Positions 54,829 through 63,516 of a DNA stretch of 64,000 bases are shown here, piece after piece. A program made the translations under genes and the position numbers. Numbering within the stretch: position 1 is the first letter of the stretch; each line of letters starts with the position of its first letter. A model generated the notes under the pieces. That model was not told the DNA's origin, did not search any database, and was given only the letters and a program-made list of their open reading frames with translations. The stretch is from Clostridium porci (lineage in GTDB: Bacteria > Bacillota > Clostridia > Lachnospirales > Lachnospiraceae). Location: the NCBI RefSeq assembly GCF_009696375.1, contig NZ_VUMD01000011.1, forward strand, positions 1-64,000. The letters run 5' to 3'.

Positions 54829-55746
54829 ATGCCGATAAAAGTGCAAAAGGAGCTGCCAGCTAGAGCCATTCTGGAGACAGAGAACATATTTATCATGGAT
54901 GAGGACAGAGCCATGAGCCAGGATATACGTCCTCTGGAAATTTTGATATTAAATCTGATGCCAATTAAGGAGGAGACGGAAACCCAGCTTTTAAGGGCGT
55001 TGTCTAATACGCCTTTGCAGGTGGACTGTACCTTTCTCATGCTGTCTACCCATGTTTCAAAGAATACCTCCTCCAGCCATTTAAATAAGTTTTACATAAG
55101 ATTTAAGGAAGTTCGCAGGAGAAAGTTTGATGGAATGATTATTACGGGAGCTCCGGTAGAAAATATGGAGTTTGAGGAGGTGAATTACTGGCAGGAGCTT
55201 TCCGAAATTATGGAGTGGAGCAAGACGCATGTAACCTCTACCTTTCATATATGCTGGGGTGCGCAGGCAGGGCTGTATTATCATTATGGAATCAGGAAAT
55301 ATCCAAGAAGGACGAAGCTGTCAGGGATTTATAATCATAAGGTTCTGGACAGGAAGGCGCCTCTTGTAAGAAGCTTGAATGATTATTTTCTGGCCCCTCA
55401 TTCCAGGTATACAGAGGTTCGCAGGGAGGATATTGAAAAGGTGCCTGAGCTTGTTCTTCTGGCAGAATCAAAGGAGGCGGGCGTGTTTCTGGCAATGAGC
55501 CGGGACGGCCGTCAGATATTTGTCCAGGGGCACCCGGAGTATGACAGGATGACCTTGAATAATGAATATCACAGGGATTTAAAAAAGGGCCTGAATCCAG
55601 AGGTGCCTTATAATTATTATGAAAATGATGACCCCTTTGAGATCCCGGTGCTTACATGGCGGAATACTTCTAATACATTGTATACAAATTGGCTGAATTA
55701 CTACGTATATCAGGTAACGCCGTATCTGCTTAATGTGGAGGAGTAA
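54829..55746 (+). CDS. metA: homoserine O-acyltransferase MetA (predicted acetyltransferase)
   Basis: The 305-residue protein matches MetA with the catalytic residues of the family at their standard positions: Cys142 in HICWGAQAG, His235 and Glu237 in QGHPEYD. Position 111 is Glu (in TGAPVE), and published work on Bacillus MetA links Glu111 to acetyl-CoA use and Gly111 to succinyl-CoA. So the name homoserine O-succinyltransferase would probably be wrong here. It starts methionine biosynthesis. GGAAGGGAG precedes the ATG. Confidence 0.95.
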   Translation: MPIKVQKELPARAILETENIFIMDEDRAMSQDIRPLEILILNLMPIKEETETQLLRALSNTPLQVDCTFLMLSTHVSKNTSSSHLNKFYIRFKEVRRRKFDGMIITGAPVENMEFEEVNYWQELSEIMEWSKTHVTSTFHICWGAQAGLYYHYGIRKYPRRTKLSGIYNHKVLDRKAPLVRSLNDYFLAPHSRYTEVRREDIEKVPELVLLAESKEAGVFLAMSRDGRQIFVQGHPEYDRMTLNNEYHRDLKKGLNPEVPYNYYENDDPFEIPVLTWRNTSNTLYTNWLNYYVYQVTPYLLNVEE

Positions 55747-55860
55747 AACCAGCGCGATTGCTTTCTTTCAGGCTTCGACGCTTCCTGACGGCCGATTAGT
55801 GAACCGGCTGAAAGATAGATGGATACAGGAGAGTAAATTAGGAGGAGGTATTATTAAATT

Positions 55861-56007
55861 ATGACTATTTATCCATGGTGTATAAGCTTAATGAAATATA
55901 GAGCAGTTCAGGCGATAGTAGAAAGATACTACCGGTTCAGAATCAAAAAGTATTGTTTTATCATGTGTCAGAACGGCAGGTGGACATTAGTGACGATGGA
56001 GCGGTAG
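55861..56007 (+). CDS. short ORF with strong ribosome binding site (48 residues)
   Basis: GGAGGAGG ends about 13 bases before the ATG, and the frame begins MTIYPWCISLMKYRAVQ. No family is recognised. The adjacent frame that continues to about 56063 reads more like a conserved protein end, so the pair may be two halves of one gene split by a frameshift. Confidence 0.3.
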   Translation: MTIYPWCISLMKYRAVQAIVERYYRFRIKKYCFIMCQNGRWTLVTMER

Positions 56008-56069
56008 GAAAATGCTGGCACAAAGCTGATGATTGGCTTGCCAAGGGTGTGAAAAACGAATGAGAGAAG

Positions 56070-56120
56070 AAAAAAACCGCTGTGTCCGGGCCGCTAGTAT
56101 CAGAGACACAGCGGTTTTTA
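56070..56120 (+). terminator. terminator in the metA-acyP interval
   Basis: A perfect 15-bp stem AAAAACCGCTGTGTC / GACACAGCGGTTTTT with T residues on the right and A residues on the left, so it can work in both directions. Confidence 0.9.
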
Positions 56121-56585
56121 GGATTGCATTAACCATCATGTCTTAAAAAAGCTTCGTTGTTGGAAAGGGAGCCGGTTATCGTCGCCTGAGGCTGAAATCA
56201 ATAGGGAACGTATGCACAGACCGATGAAGAAGGGAGGGGCCGGTCAGGAGTTCTCCCGTCGGCCAAGTATTATGAAAAAAAGTCTTATAAGCATTAGCAC
56301 TTTACGTAACTTAGTATATCCGGTAAATATGAGCAATTTATATATTAAATGTGAACGGTTTGTAAGTAGTTTGTGAAAATTTAAGTCATAAAAAAGTTAA
56401 TAGCCATGCTGAAAAATAAAATATACAGCGCTTGTAAATTGCATCTTCCTGCTATATAATTTATTAAACGCCTGACAAGAGAGCTTCCGGCGAAGGGGTG
56501 TGTGGATACTGAAAGCATCAGGCTGGAGTAGGAAATTGAGATAGTCCAAGAAGAACGTCTGGAAAGATAAGGGGGAGTCAGAGGA

Positions 56586-56858
56586 ATGAAAAGGGTAAGA
56601 AAGCACATACGATTCCGAGGACGGGTTCAGGGGGTAGGATTTAGGTATACAGCCTGCTATATAGCTCGTTCCCTGGGACTTACAGGCTGGGTGAGAAACC
56701 TCTGGGATGGCGATGTGGAGATGGAGGTTCAGGGCCAACCGGAGGTGATTGACAGGCTGATCGCGGGCCTGAATCAGGGGAGGTTTATACAGATTGAATC
56801 AATGGATTCGGAGGATATCCCTGTGGTTGAGGAGAGCGGTTTCCGGGAACTTTATTGA
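56586..56858 (+). CDS. acyP: acylphosphatase
   Basis: The 90-residue protein carries the acylphosphatase motif GRVQGVGFR with catalytic Arg20, and Asn38 in GWVRNLWDG. It hydrolyses acyl phosphates. The C-terminus is about normal. Its stop shares bases with a possible TTG start of the next gene. Confidence 0.93.
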   Translation: MKRVRKHIRFRGRVQGVGFRYTACYIARSLGLTGWVRNLWDGDVEMEVQGQPEVIDRLIAGLNQGRFIQIESMDSEDIPVVEESGFRELY

Positions 56859-56884
56859 AAGAAAACAACATGCAGGGAGAGGCT

Positions 56885-57736
56885 ATGTGGGGATTAATTG
56901 TTGAGGGAAAGAAAATATATGATAAATTTGCAGAGGATGAAATGACCGTATATGCAGCTCAGGTATCATTTTTTATCATATTGTCTGTAGTGCCTTTTAT
57001 CATGCTTCTGATTACAGCTGTACAGATGATACCCAGCATCAGCAACGCTATGTTTACAGAGCTGATTGTAGGGCTGGTGCCTGTGGACTACAAATCCCTG
57101 GCCTTCCGTCTGGTGAATGACCTGTCCTTAAAATCTCCGGCTACCATGGTTTCCGTTACAGCCGTCACAGCCCTGTGGTCTGCCGGACGGGGCATGTTCA
57201 GCGTGGCCAGGGGGCTGAACCGGGTAAACGGATATGGAGAAAAGCGGTGGTATGTACTGAACCGTTTGATTTGCTCTGGGTATACCATTGTGTTTGTTCT
57301 TGTCTGCATTTTGTCTCTGGGACTTCTTGTTTTCGGAGATATGCTTCAGAGCTTAATGTTGAAACGGTTCCCCATAGTAGCAGAGGTGACTATGAAGCTT
57401 ATAAGCTTCAGGGCTTTGTGGTTTTTGATGATTCTCATGGTATTTTTTCTCGGAATCTATACATTTGTACCGGATAAGAAGCTGCGTCTTAGAGATCAGA
57501 TTCCGGGAGCCGTGTTCTCCACCGTCGGATGGATGGGCTTTTCCTTTGCTTTTTCCCTGTATTTTGACCATATTGGAGGAAAAAACTACTCTTATATGTA
57601 TGGAAGCCTGACTGCCATTGTGCTTCTGCTGCTTTGGCTGTATATGTGTATGTGTATACTGTTTTTAGGAGCGGAGATTAACTGTCAATGGAGGGAAGCG
57701 AAGGAATATCTGTTTAATCGGAGTATGCGAATGTAA
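56885..57736 (+). CDS. YihY/BrkB family membrane protein
   Basis: The 283-residue protein has about six membrane segments and the family stretches VYAAQVSFFIILSVVPFIMLL and YMYGSLTAIVLLLLWLYMCM. Members have been annotated as ribonuclease BN, but that assignment is not supported; the role is unknown. AGGGAGAGG precedes the ATG at 56885. A TTG at 56855 that overlaps the acyP stop, and an ATG at 56870, are alternatives. Confidence 0.85.
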   Translation: MWGLIVEGKKIYDKFAEDEMTVYAAQVSFFIILSVVPFIMLLITAVQMIPSISNAMFTELIVGLVPVDYKSLAFRLVNDLSLKSPATMVSVTAVTALWSAGRGMFSVARGLNRVNGYGEKRWYVLNRLICSGYTIVFVLVCILSLGLLVFGDMLQSLMLKRFPIVAEVTMKLISFRALWFLMILMVFFLGIYTFVPDKKLRLRDQIPGAVFSTVGWMGFSFAFSLYFDHIGGKNYSYMYGSLTAIVLLLLWLYMCMCILFLGAEINCQWREAKEYLFNRSMRM

Positions 57737-57752
57737 AAAGCGGAAATAGAAG

Positions 57753-57795
57753 AACGCGGTTCCAAGCCGATTTTATAGATTGGAGCCGTGTTTTT
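57753..57795 (+). terminator. hairpin-repeat copy F, terminator of the YihY gene
   Basis: CGCGGTTCCAA (57755-57765) pairs with TTGGAGCCGTG (57780-57790, two wobbles) around ATTTTATAGA, with a T-run. The left flank GAAATAGAAGAAC matches that of copy A. Confidence 0.85.
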
Positions 57796-57918
57796 ATTAT
57801 GGGCTTTTGCCAGTTGAGTACTTTAAAATATTGTACTATGTACTATGGGGGCGTATACAGGGCATAGTATAAATATGAAGTATATGGGTAGGGGACAGAT
57901 ATATTCCCAAGGAGCAAA

Positions 57919-59655
57919 ATGGATGATCAAAAGCTGGAGAATCTGTTGAATCTGGCCTTAAGCGCTACGGAGGAGGAAAGGCTGCAATCAGAAAATCTGA
58001 ATATAGGCTATAATCCGGAAGAAAAAACCTGGGAGCTGATTGTAAGGCATTCCGGCAGTCTGGAGGGACTGACGGCTCTGGGAATCCAGGTGGATGAGCT
58101 GCTGAATGGATATGCAGTTCTGATTGTTCCTGAGCATCTCATAGACGCGCTCAGCTCTTTAAATCAGATTGAATATGTGGAAAAGCCCAAGCGGCTGTTT
58201 TTCGCCAGCAAGGGAGCCAGAGCAGCTTCCTGCCTTTCGGCAGTGCAGCCGGGAGTAAGCGGTACAAGCAGCGTCATCAGCGGACTGGGGGCAGGGCTTA
58301 CAGGGCGAGGAGTTCTGGTGGCTGTAATTGATTCGGGAATTGATTATTTTCATGAGGATTTTAGAAATGAGGATGGAACTACCCGGATTCTGGCTTTGAT
58401 GGATCAAGACAGGAACCAGATATACCGTTCGGAGGAACTGAATGCGGCCCTGGCGGCTCCCTCCAGAGCCGAAGCGCTGGAACTGGTTCCCACAGTGGAT
58501 TTAAGCGGACATGGAACAGCAGTTGCGGCTATTGCGGCAGGCAATGGACGGGAGGGAAGAGGCGTTTACCGGGGAGTAGCTTATGAAAGCCAGCTGTTGG
58601 TGGTAAAGCTGGGAACGCCTCTGACTGATAATTTCCCCCGGACGACACAGCTAATGAAAGCCCTGGATTTTGTGGTTCGCCAGGCAGAAGAGATGGGGCT
58701 TCCGGTAGCTGTGAATATGAGCTTTGGAAATACCTACGGTTCACATGATGGAAAAAGCCTGCTGGAAACTTTTATGAATGACATATCTAATTATGGACGC
58801 AGCGTTCTGGTAGTGGGAACCGGAAATGAAGGGGCTGGGGCCGGACATACCGGAGGGGAGCTTATCATGGGTCAGGAGACCAATGTGGAGCTATCGGTTG
58901 CACCTTTTGAGACGGGCATGGGAGTGCAGCTATGGAAATCCTATGTAGATGAATTCGCGATCCGGCTCATAACGCCCTCTGGAGATATCATTGGACCCAT
59001 TGACAGCCGCCTGGGACCTCAGACATTTACTTACGGAGGTACCCGTATTTTGATATATTATGGAAAGCCAAGTCCTTACAGCAGCGCACAGGAGGTTTAT
59101 TTTGATTTTATTCCAGTGAGAGATTACCTGGACAGCGGTATCTGGACCTTCCGATTGACGCCGGAGCGGATTGTCACTGGGCTATATGATATGTGGCTGC
59201 CGTCGAGAGGAATTTTGAATCCTTCTACCCGCTTTCTTCTGGCGGTGCCGGAGACTACTCTTACCATTCCCTCCACGGCAGCTAATGTAATTTCCGTTGG
59301 AGCCTACGATGATTCCTACCGGGCCTACGCAGACTTCTCCGGCCGGGGCTTTACCCGTCAGACCCGTCAGGTAAAGCCGGATCTGGCCGCTCCCGGAGTG
59401 GATATTATCACAGCCAGGCGTGGCGGAGGATATGAGGCGGTCACAGGCACCTCCTTTGCGGCTCCTTTTGTTACAGGAAGCGCAGCTCTTTTAATGCAGT
59501 GGGGAATCCTAGAGGGAAACGACCGGTTTCTGTATGGAGAAAAGGTAAAAGCATATCTGCAAAGAGGCGCCCGCCATCTGCCAGGTTATGAGGTCTGGCC
59601 GAATCCGCAGCTGGGATATGGGGCGCTGTGCGTGCGGGATAGTTTTCCGATATAA
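57919..59655 (+). CDS. S8 family subtilisin-like protease (Csp-like)
   Basis: The 578-residue protein has the Asp-His-Ser triad in VIDSGID (Asp138), SGHGT (His198) and GTSFAAP (Ser512). An insertion of about 150 residues (about 310-460) separates the halves of the domain, as in CspB-type germination proteases of clostridia. There is no signal peptide. The N-terminal about 90 residues may act as a propeptide or chaperone domain. Target is unknown. AAGGAG precedes the ATG. Confidence 0.88.
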   Translation: MDDQKLENLLNLALSATEEERLQSENLNIGYNPEEKTWELIVRHSGSLEGLTALGIQVDELLNGYAVLIVPEHLIDALSSLNQIEYVEKPKRLFFASKGARAASCLSAVQPGVSGTSSVISGLGAGLTGRGVLVAVIDSGIDYFHEDFRNEDGTTRILALMDQDRNQIYRSEELNAALAAPSRAEALELVPTVDLSGHGTAVAAIAAGNGREGRGVYRGVAYESQLLVVKLGTPLTDNFPRTTQLMKALDFVVRQAEEMGLPVAVNMSFGNTYGSHDGKSLLETFMNDISNYGRSVLVVGTGNEGAGAGHTGGELIMGQETNVELSVAPFETGMGVQLWKSYVDEFAIRLITPSGDIIGPIDSRLGPQTFTYGGTRILIYYGKPSPYSSAQEVYFDFIPVRDYLDSGIWTFRLTPERIVTGLYDMWLPSRGILNPSTRFLLAVPETTLTIPSTAANVISVGAYDDSYRAYADFSGRGFTRQTRQVKPDLAAPGVDIITARRGGGYEAVTGTSFAAPFVTGSAALLMQWGILEGNDRFLYGEKVKAYLQRGARHLPGYEVWPNPQLGYGALCVRDSFPI

Positions 59656-59740
59656 AAGAATTTATACGTCCGCTCATCAGGAATCAGCTAAGATAAAATG
59701 ATGCAAGGAAAATTTACGCTGTTATTATTCTTAGTTGCAG

Positions 59741-59769
59741 TTGATTTTAAGAATATATTTTTTTATAAT
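59741..59769 (+). promoter_or_regulatory. promoter of the LacI-solute-binding fusion gene
   Basis: TTGATT (59741-59746), a 17-bp spacer and TATAAT (59764-59769), about 60 bp upstream of the start codon. Confidence 0.75.
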
Positions 59770-59827
59770 ATGTTTCATAAAATGGTTTTTACAATTTCTT
59801 TGCGTAATATGAAGAGAGGTGATAAAA

Positions 59828-61996
59828 ATGCCTACAATTTTAGATGTGGCCAGAGAAGCGGGGGTTTCACAGGGAACGGCATCAAATGTATTAAATGGTA
59901 AAGGGAATGTCAGTAGCGAGAAGATCAAAAGTGTACAAGAGGCGGCTCAAAAATTAGGTTATACCATGAATGAACGTGCGAAAACCTTAAGAAAGGGCAG
60001 AGGAAATATAATATGCGTGATCATTCCTTCTATAGAGTGCAAACAATATAGAGAGCTATATTACAGCATTAAAAGCTTTTCGGAAAAGAACAATTATGTG
60101 GTGGAGCTATTATTATCGGATGATAATCCACAGGTTGAAATGGAGTTGATTCAACGGGCAAAATCCATGATGGCTGCGGGGGTTGCCACTGTTACCTGTT
60201 TAAACCAAAAAAAATACAATAAAGCGTATTATGGTTTGGAAAAAGTCTGTTTTGTAGAGAGAAAACCGGTTGATGGAGGGGAATATTTTGGGTTCCATTA
60301 TGAAAAAGCGGGGAAAAAAATTGCCGAATATATTGTGAAAAACAATTATCATCATATTGCTGTGATTACCGATTCGTTAGAGTATTCTAACGAAAGAGAA
60401 TTCTTTCTGGGAATGAAGGTGGTATTAAGCAAGAAGCTAAAAGTGAAGATTTATCAAATTTCAACTGGGCTTAACCGGATATCACATACGCTGTTGAATT
60501 CAATTTTACTAGATGGGGAATATGATGCAATTATTACATCTAACATAGCTTTTGCAGAAAAGGTTAAGGGGATACTTGACACCTTCGATAGAGAAAGAAA
60601 AACCTGTATTTTAACACTTTCGCCTGTAGTTACTTTGCCGGAAAGAAATTTTGTTAAATATGAACTGAATTATAGCTTGTTAGGAAGAAAGGTAGCGGAT
60701 AAGATCCTTAATTCTCCAGTAAAGGATTTTGTTATGGAAGATCATTTGGTTGAAAATGACGGAAACCGGAACTGGAAGAAGATTGAATTAAAAAATGCTC
60801 CTTCAAAATGTTTGAATGTCATTACTCTTGAAGGCCCGGAGGCAAGCATAATGCAAGGGCTTGCAAAATTGTACACAGAGGAAACTGGAACAGAGGTGAA
60901 GGTATCCGTTTTTTCATATAATGATATTTACGATCAATTTTCAAATGTTGAATTTTCGAATATATATGATGTTTTTAGAGTGGATGTTACATGGCTGTCA
61001 TGGTTTGCCCAGCGACTCCTAGTTCCGCTGGAAGAAGTATATTCTGATATGGCTCAGTTATTTGAAGGTTATATCCAACCATTAATAAAAAAATACTCTT
61101 ATGTTAGAGGCAAAGCCTATGCCCTCCCCTTTACACCAAGCGTTCAGCTGTTGTTTTATCGAAGAGATCTTTTTGAAAATACAGTTTACAAACGAATGTT
61201 TAGAGAAAGCTACAAGAGGGAATTAAGAATACCTGAGAATTTTGAGGAATATAATCAGATTGCAGAGTTTTTTGCAAAAGGGTTAGAGCCGGATGTATCG
61301 TATCATTCTTGTTTAACATTAGGGAATACAGGTGTTGCTTCGTCGGAATTTTTAGCAAGAATATTTAGCCATAAGAAAAATCTTTTTGATGAAAACGGAA
61401 GAATCGTGGTTGATGATGAAGCAGGAAAAAAAGCCCTTCACGAATTAATCATTGCGCAGCGGTATGCGAATAAAACAACCTCTCACTGGTGGAATGAATC
61501 TGCACAACGATTTGCAAACGGAGAATTTGTTATGATGATTAATTTTAGCAATTATGCATCAGAGATCTTAGGGACAAATACGAAGGTTGCAGGTAATATA
61601 GGCTTTGCCATGGTTCCGGGAGACAATCCTATGTATGGAGGCGGAGCATTAGGAATCTCTCAGAATAGTAAAAAGAAAGAAGATGCAGCGGCATTTATTA
61701 AATGGATCACGAAAGAACCGGTTGCGTCGGGAATGGCAGCATTAGGAAGTGTCTCGCCTTGTATTAAAACGTATAATAAATATGATATTATTAATACATT
61801 TCCATGGTTGGAGCTTTCTGAGCAATGTTTTAAGCGATCGCATACAGAGAGAGTATCGGAAGCTTATGATAAACCATTTGATGAAAAAACCTTTTTGAAT
61901 ATCATAGGAACAGCGGTAAAGAGTGTGTTAATGGGCTCGATGTCAGAAGAGAATGCATTAAATAAGGCGCAGCAAATGATTGAGCGGGAATTATAG
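59828..61996 (+). CDS. LacI-type regulator fused to an ABC solute-binding domain
   Basis: The 722-residue protein has three parts. Residues 1-55 form a LacI helix-turn-helix (TILDVAREAGVSQGTASNVL with hinge GRG). Residues about 58-320 resemble a LacI ligand-binding domain (VITDSLEYSNEREFFLGMK, DAIITSNIAFAEKV). Residues about 325-722 are a family 1 extracellular solute-binding fold (VITLEGPEASIMQGLAKLYT, TAVKSVLMGSMSEENALNKA). No signal peptide or lipobox exists, so the solute-binding part is cytoplasmic. It probably senses a sugar or solute in the cell and controls the transporter downstream. GAGAGGTGAT precedes the ATG at 59828; a GTG at 59819 is an alternative. Confidence 0.85.
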   Translation: MPTILDVAREAGVSQGTASNVLNGKGNVSSEKIKSVQEAAQKLGYTMNERAKTLRKGRGNIICVIIPSIECKQYRELYYSIKSFSEKNNYVVELLLSDDNPQVEMELIQRAKSMMAAGVATVTCLNQKKYNKAYYGLEKVCFVERKPVDGGEYFGFHYEKAGKKIAEYIVKNNYHHIAVITDSLEYSNEREFFLGMKVVLSKKLKVKIYQISTGLNRISHTLLNSILLDGEYDAIITSNIAFAEKVKGILDTFDRERKTCILTLSPVVTLPERNFVKYELNYSLLGRKVADKILNSPVKDFVMEDHLVENDGNRNWKKIELKNAPSKCLNVITLEGPEASIMQGLAKLYTEETGTEVKVSVFSYNDIYDQFSNVEFSNIYDVFRVDVTWLSWFAQRLLVPLEEVYSDMAQLFEGYIQPLIKKYSYVRGKAYALPFTPSVQLLFYRRDLFENTVYKRMFRESYKRELRIPENFEEYNQIAEFFAKGLEPDVSYHSCLTLGNTGVASSEFLARIFSHKKNLFDENGRIVVDDEAGKKALHELIIAQRYANKTTSHWWNESAQRFANGEFVMMINFSNYASEILGTNTKVAGNIGFAMVPGDNPMYGGGALGISQNSKKKEDAAAFIKWITKEPVASGMAALGSVSPCIKTYNKYDIINTFPWLELSEQCFKRSHTERVSEAYDKPFDEKTFLNIIGTAVKSVLMGSMSEENALNKAQQMIEREL

Positions 61997-62000
61997 AATG

Positions 62001-62032
62001 ACGGGTGTGGTTGAGAACCACACCCGTTTTTT
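62001..62032 (+). terminator. terminator after the LacI-fusion gene
   Basis: A perfect 12-bp stem ACGGGTGTGGTT / AACCACACCCGT with a T-run. It separates the regulator from the ABC operon. 62033-62394 carries two operator-like palindromes and the ABC promoter. Confidence 0.95.
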
Positions 62033-62096
62033 ACGTGGATTTTACGTAAAGATACTAGATAATTTGACAAAAGGTATTTAAAATTTAAAGTAAATT

Positions 62097-62108
62097 TGAA
62101 ACGTTTTA
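62097..62108. promoter_or_regulatory. LacI-family operator candidate 1
   Basis: TGAAACGTTTTA differs by one base from the palindrome TGAAACGTTTCA, an even, CG-centred site as bound by LacI-family proteins. It lies between the regulator and the ABC operon, about 220 bp from candidate 2. It may instead be a catabolite (CcpA) site, which has a similar shape. Confidence 0.5.
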
Positions 62109-62315
62109 ATGGTGAAGGGAGGCAAAGAACAAATGATTAAGGTGAAGTAAAATAAATACAATTAAGAATAAAACTAAAGATAAAACAAGCATGAAATATG
62201 CAAAAATAATTTTAATTTGATTCGTTTTTTCTAATATAATAAAAAAGTATATTGGCAAAATAAACGAAAATAAGGAAGGATATTTAGAAATAAAAGAGAA
62301 AAAATGCATAAATCA

Positions 62316-62344
62316 TTGACACGTTTCAAAGTTAAATATATAAT
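62316..62344 (+). promoter_or_regulatory. promoter of the ABC operon with overlapping operator candidate 2
   Basis: TTGACA (62316-62321), a 17-bp spacer and TATAAT (62339-62344). The 12-bp sequence TGACACGTTTCA (62317-62328) lies over the -35 box and differs by one base from TGAAACGTTTCA, so a bound repressor would block polymerase. Confidence 0.8.
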
Positions 62345-62394
62345 ATGATTCATAAGAGAAACAGAAACAACAACCAAAAGGAGGGAAATATAAA

Positions 62395-63498
62395 ATGAGA
62401 AAGGGAATAGGAAGCTTAATGCTGGCTGCAACGTTGGCAGTGTCATTGCTAACGGGGTGCAAACGTGGTTCTGTTCAGACAGATGCAACAAAGGAAATTG
62501 CAAAGGCAGAAGAAACAGGTGGTGTTTCAGAAGGAACGAAAGACAATAGTAAGGCAGGCGAAGGAATTGTAGTATACACCAACAGTGGATCGGATGGCCG
62601 TGATGAATGGCTGACTAATAAAGCCAAGGAGGCAGGATTTGAAGTACAAGTAGTATCATTGGGAGCCTCTGAAATGTCTGAACGAATGATTGCTGAAAAG
62701 AATAATTCTCTTTGTGACGTTGTGTTTGGACTCAATAGCATTGAGTATGAAAAATTAAAAGCAAATGAGCTGATTCAGACATGGAAACCGGATTGGGTAG
62801 ATGGAGTAGATGCTGAGTTGATCGATACTGACGGGTACTATTATCCAGTTACCATTACACCGCTGCTCTTAATCGGAAATGCAGATTTTAAAGATATGCC
62901 GTCAGATTGGACAGATTTAGTAAAGGATAAATATAAAAATAAATATCAAATTCATGGATTGGGTGGAGGTACTGGCAAAACAATATTTGCAAGTATTATT
63001 AGCCGTTACGCAGATGAAGAGGGAGAGCTTGGGATTTCAGATGAAGGTTGGGAAATCGCAGAGAAATATTTAGGAAATGCACATCGGATTGCGTCAGGTG
63101 AGGATAATATTGGACAGGTAATCAACGGCGCTTATCCGCTGAGTATGCATTGGGGTTCCGGTGTTCTGGCAGAGGAAAAGGCACGAAACTATGATTTTCA
63201 GATTATGACGCCGGAAGTAGGCGAGCCATTTGTTGTTGAATCAGTAGCAATTACAAAGGGTACGAAAAAATATGATGATTGTGTAGACTTCCTTAACTGG
63301 CTTGGAAGCTCTGAGGTACAGCTTCAGTGGTCGGATCGTTTTGGCACCATTCCCTGTCAGAAAGAAGCGCTTCTTGGTGCGTCAGATGATGTAAAAGCGT
63401 TTATGGAGCATTTAAAAGCACAGGATCTGGACTGGGAATTTATTTCAAAAAATATTGACGCTTGGGTAGAAAAAGCAGAACTTGAGTATGTCCGGTAA
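62395..63498 (+). CDS. ABC transporter substrate-binding lipoprotein (AfuA/FbpA-like family)
   Basis: The 367-residue protein has a lipoprotein signal with lipobox LLTGC (Cys22) and a solute-binding fold of the iron/thiamine/phosphonate cluster (IVVYTNSGSDGRDEW, YPVTITPLLLIGNADF, FGTIPCQKEALL). Its ligand is not clear: relatives bind ferric iron, hexose phosphate, thiamine or 2-aminoethylphosphonate. AAGGAGGG precedes the ATG. It is followed after 18 bp by its likely ATPase. Confidence 0.87.
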   Translation: MRKGIGSLMLAATLAVSLLTGCKRGSVQTDATKEIAKAEETGGVSEGTKDNSKAGEGIVVYTNSGSDGRDEWLTNKAKEAGFEVQVVSLGASEMSERMIAEKNNSLCDVVFGLNSIEYEKLKANELIQTWKPDWVDGVDAELIDTDGYYYPVTITPLLLIGNADFKDMPSDWTDLVKDKYKNKYQIHGLGGGTGKTIFASIISRYADEEGELGISDEGWEIAEKYLGNAHRIASGEDNIGQVINGAYPLSMHWGSGVLAEEKARNYDFQIMTPEVGEPFVVESVAITKGTKKYDDCVDFLNWLGSSEVQLQWSDRFGTIPCQKEALLGASDDVKAFMEHLKAQDLDWEFISKNIDAWVEKAELEYVR

Positions 63499-63516
63499 AC
63501 ATCCAGGGAGAATATC

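Larger units (their letters stand above)
55747..56585. other. 0.84-kb region with a possible short gene
   Basis: Holds a 48-codon frame with a strong ribosome binding site (55861-56007), a terminator (56070-56120), and otherwise A+T-rich sequence upstream of acyP. A second frame overlapping the short ORF ends in VGKCWHKADDWLAKGVKNE and looks protein-like, so a frameshifted or decayed gene is possible. Confidence 0.5.

Noticed and set aside
62106-62309. 67-residue hydrophobic frame on the minus strand
   Set aside because: Same reason: AT-rich intergenic DNA yields Phe/Leu/Ile runs, and there is no ribosome binding site.
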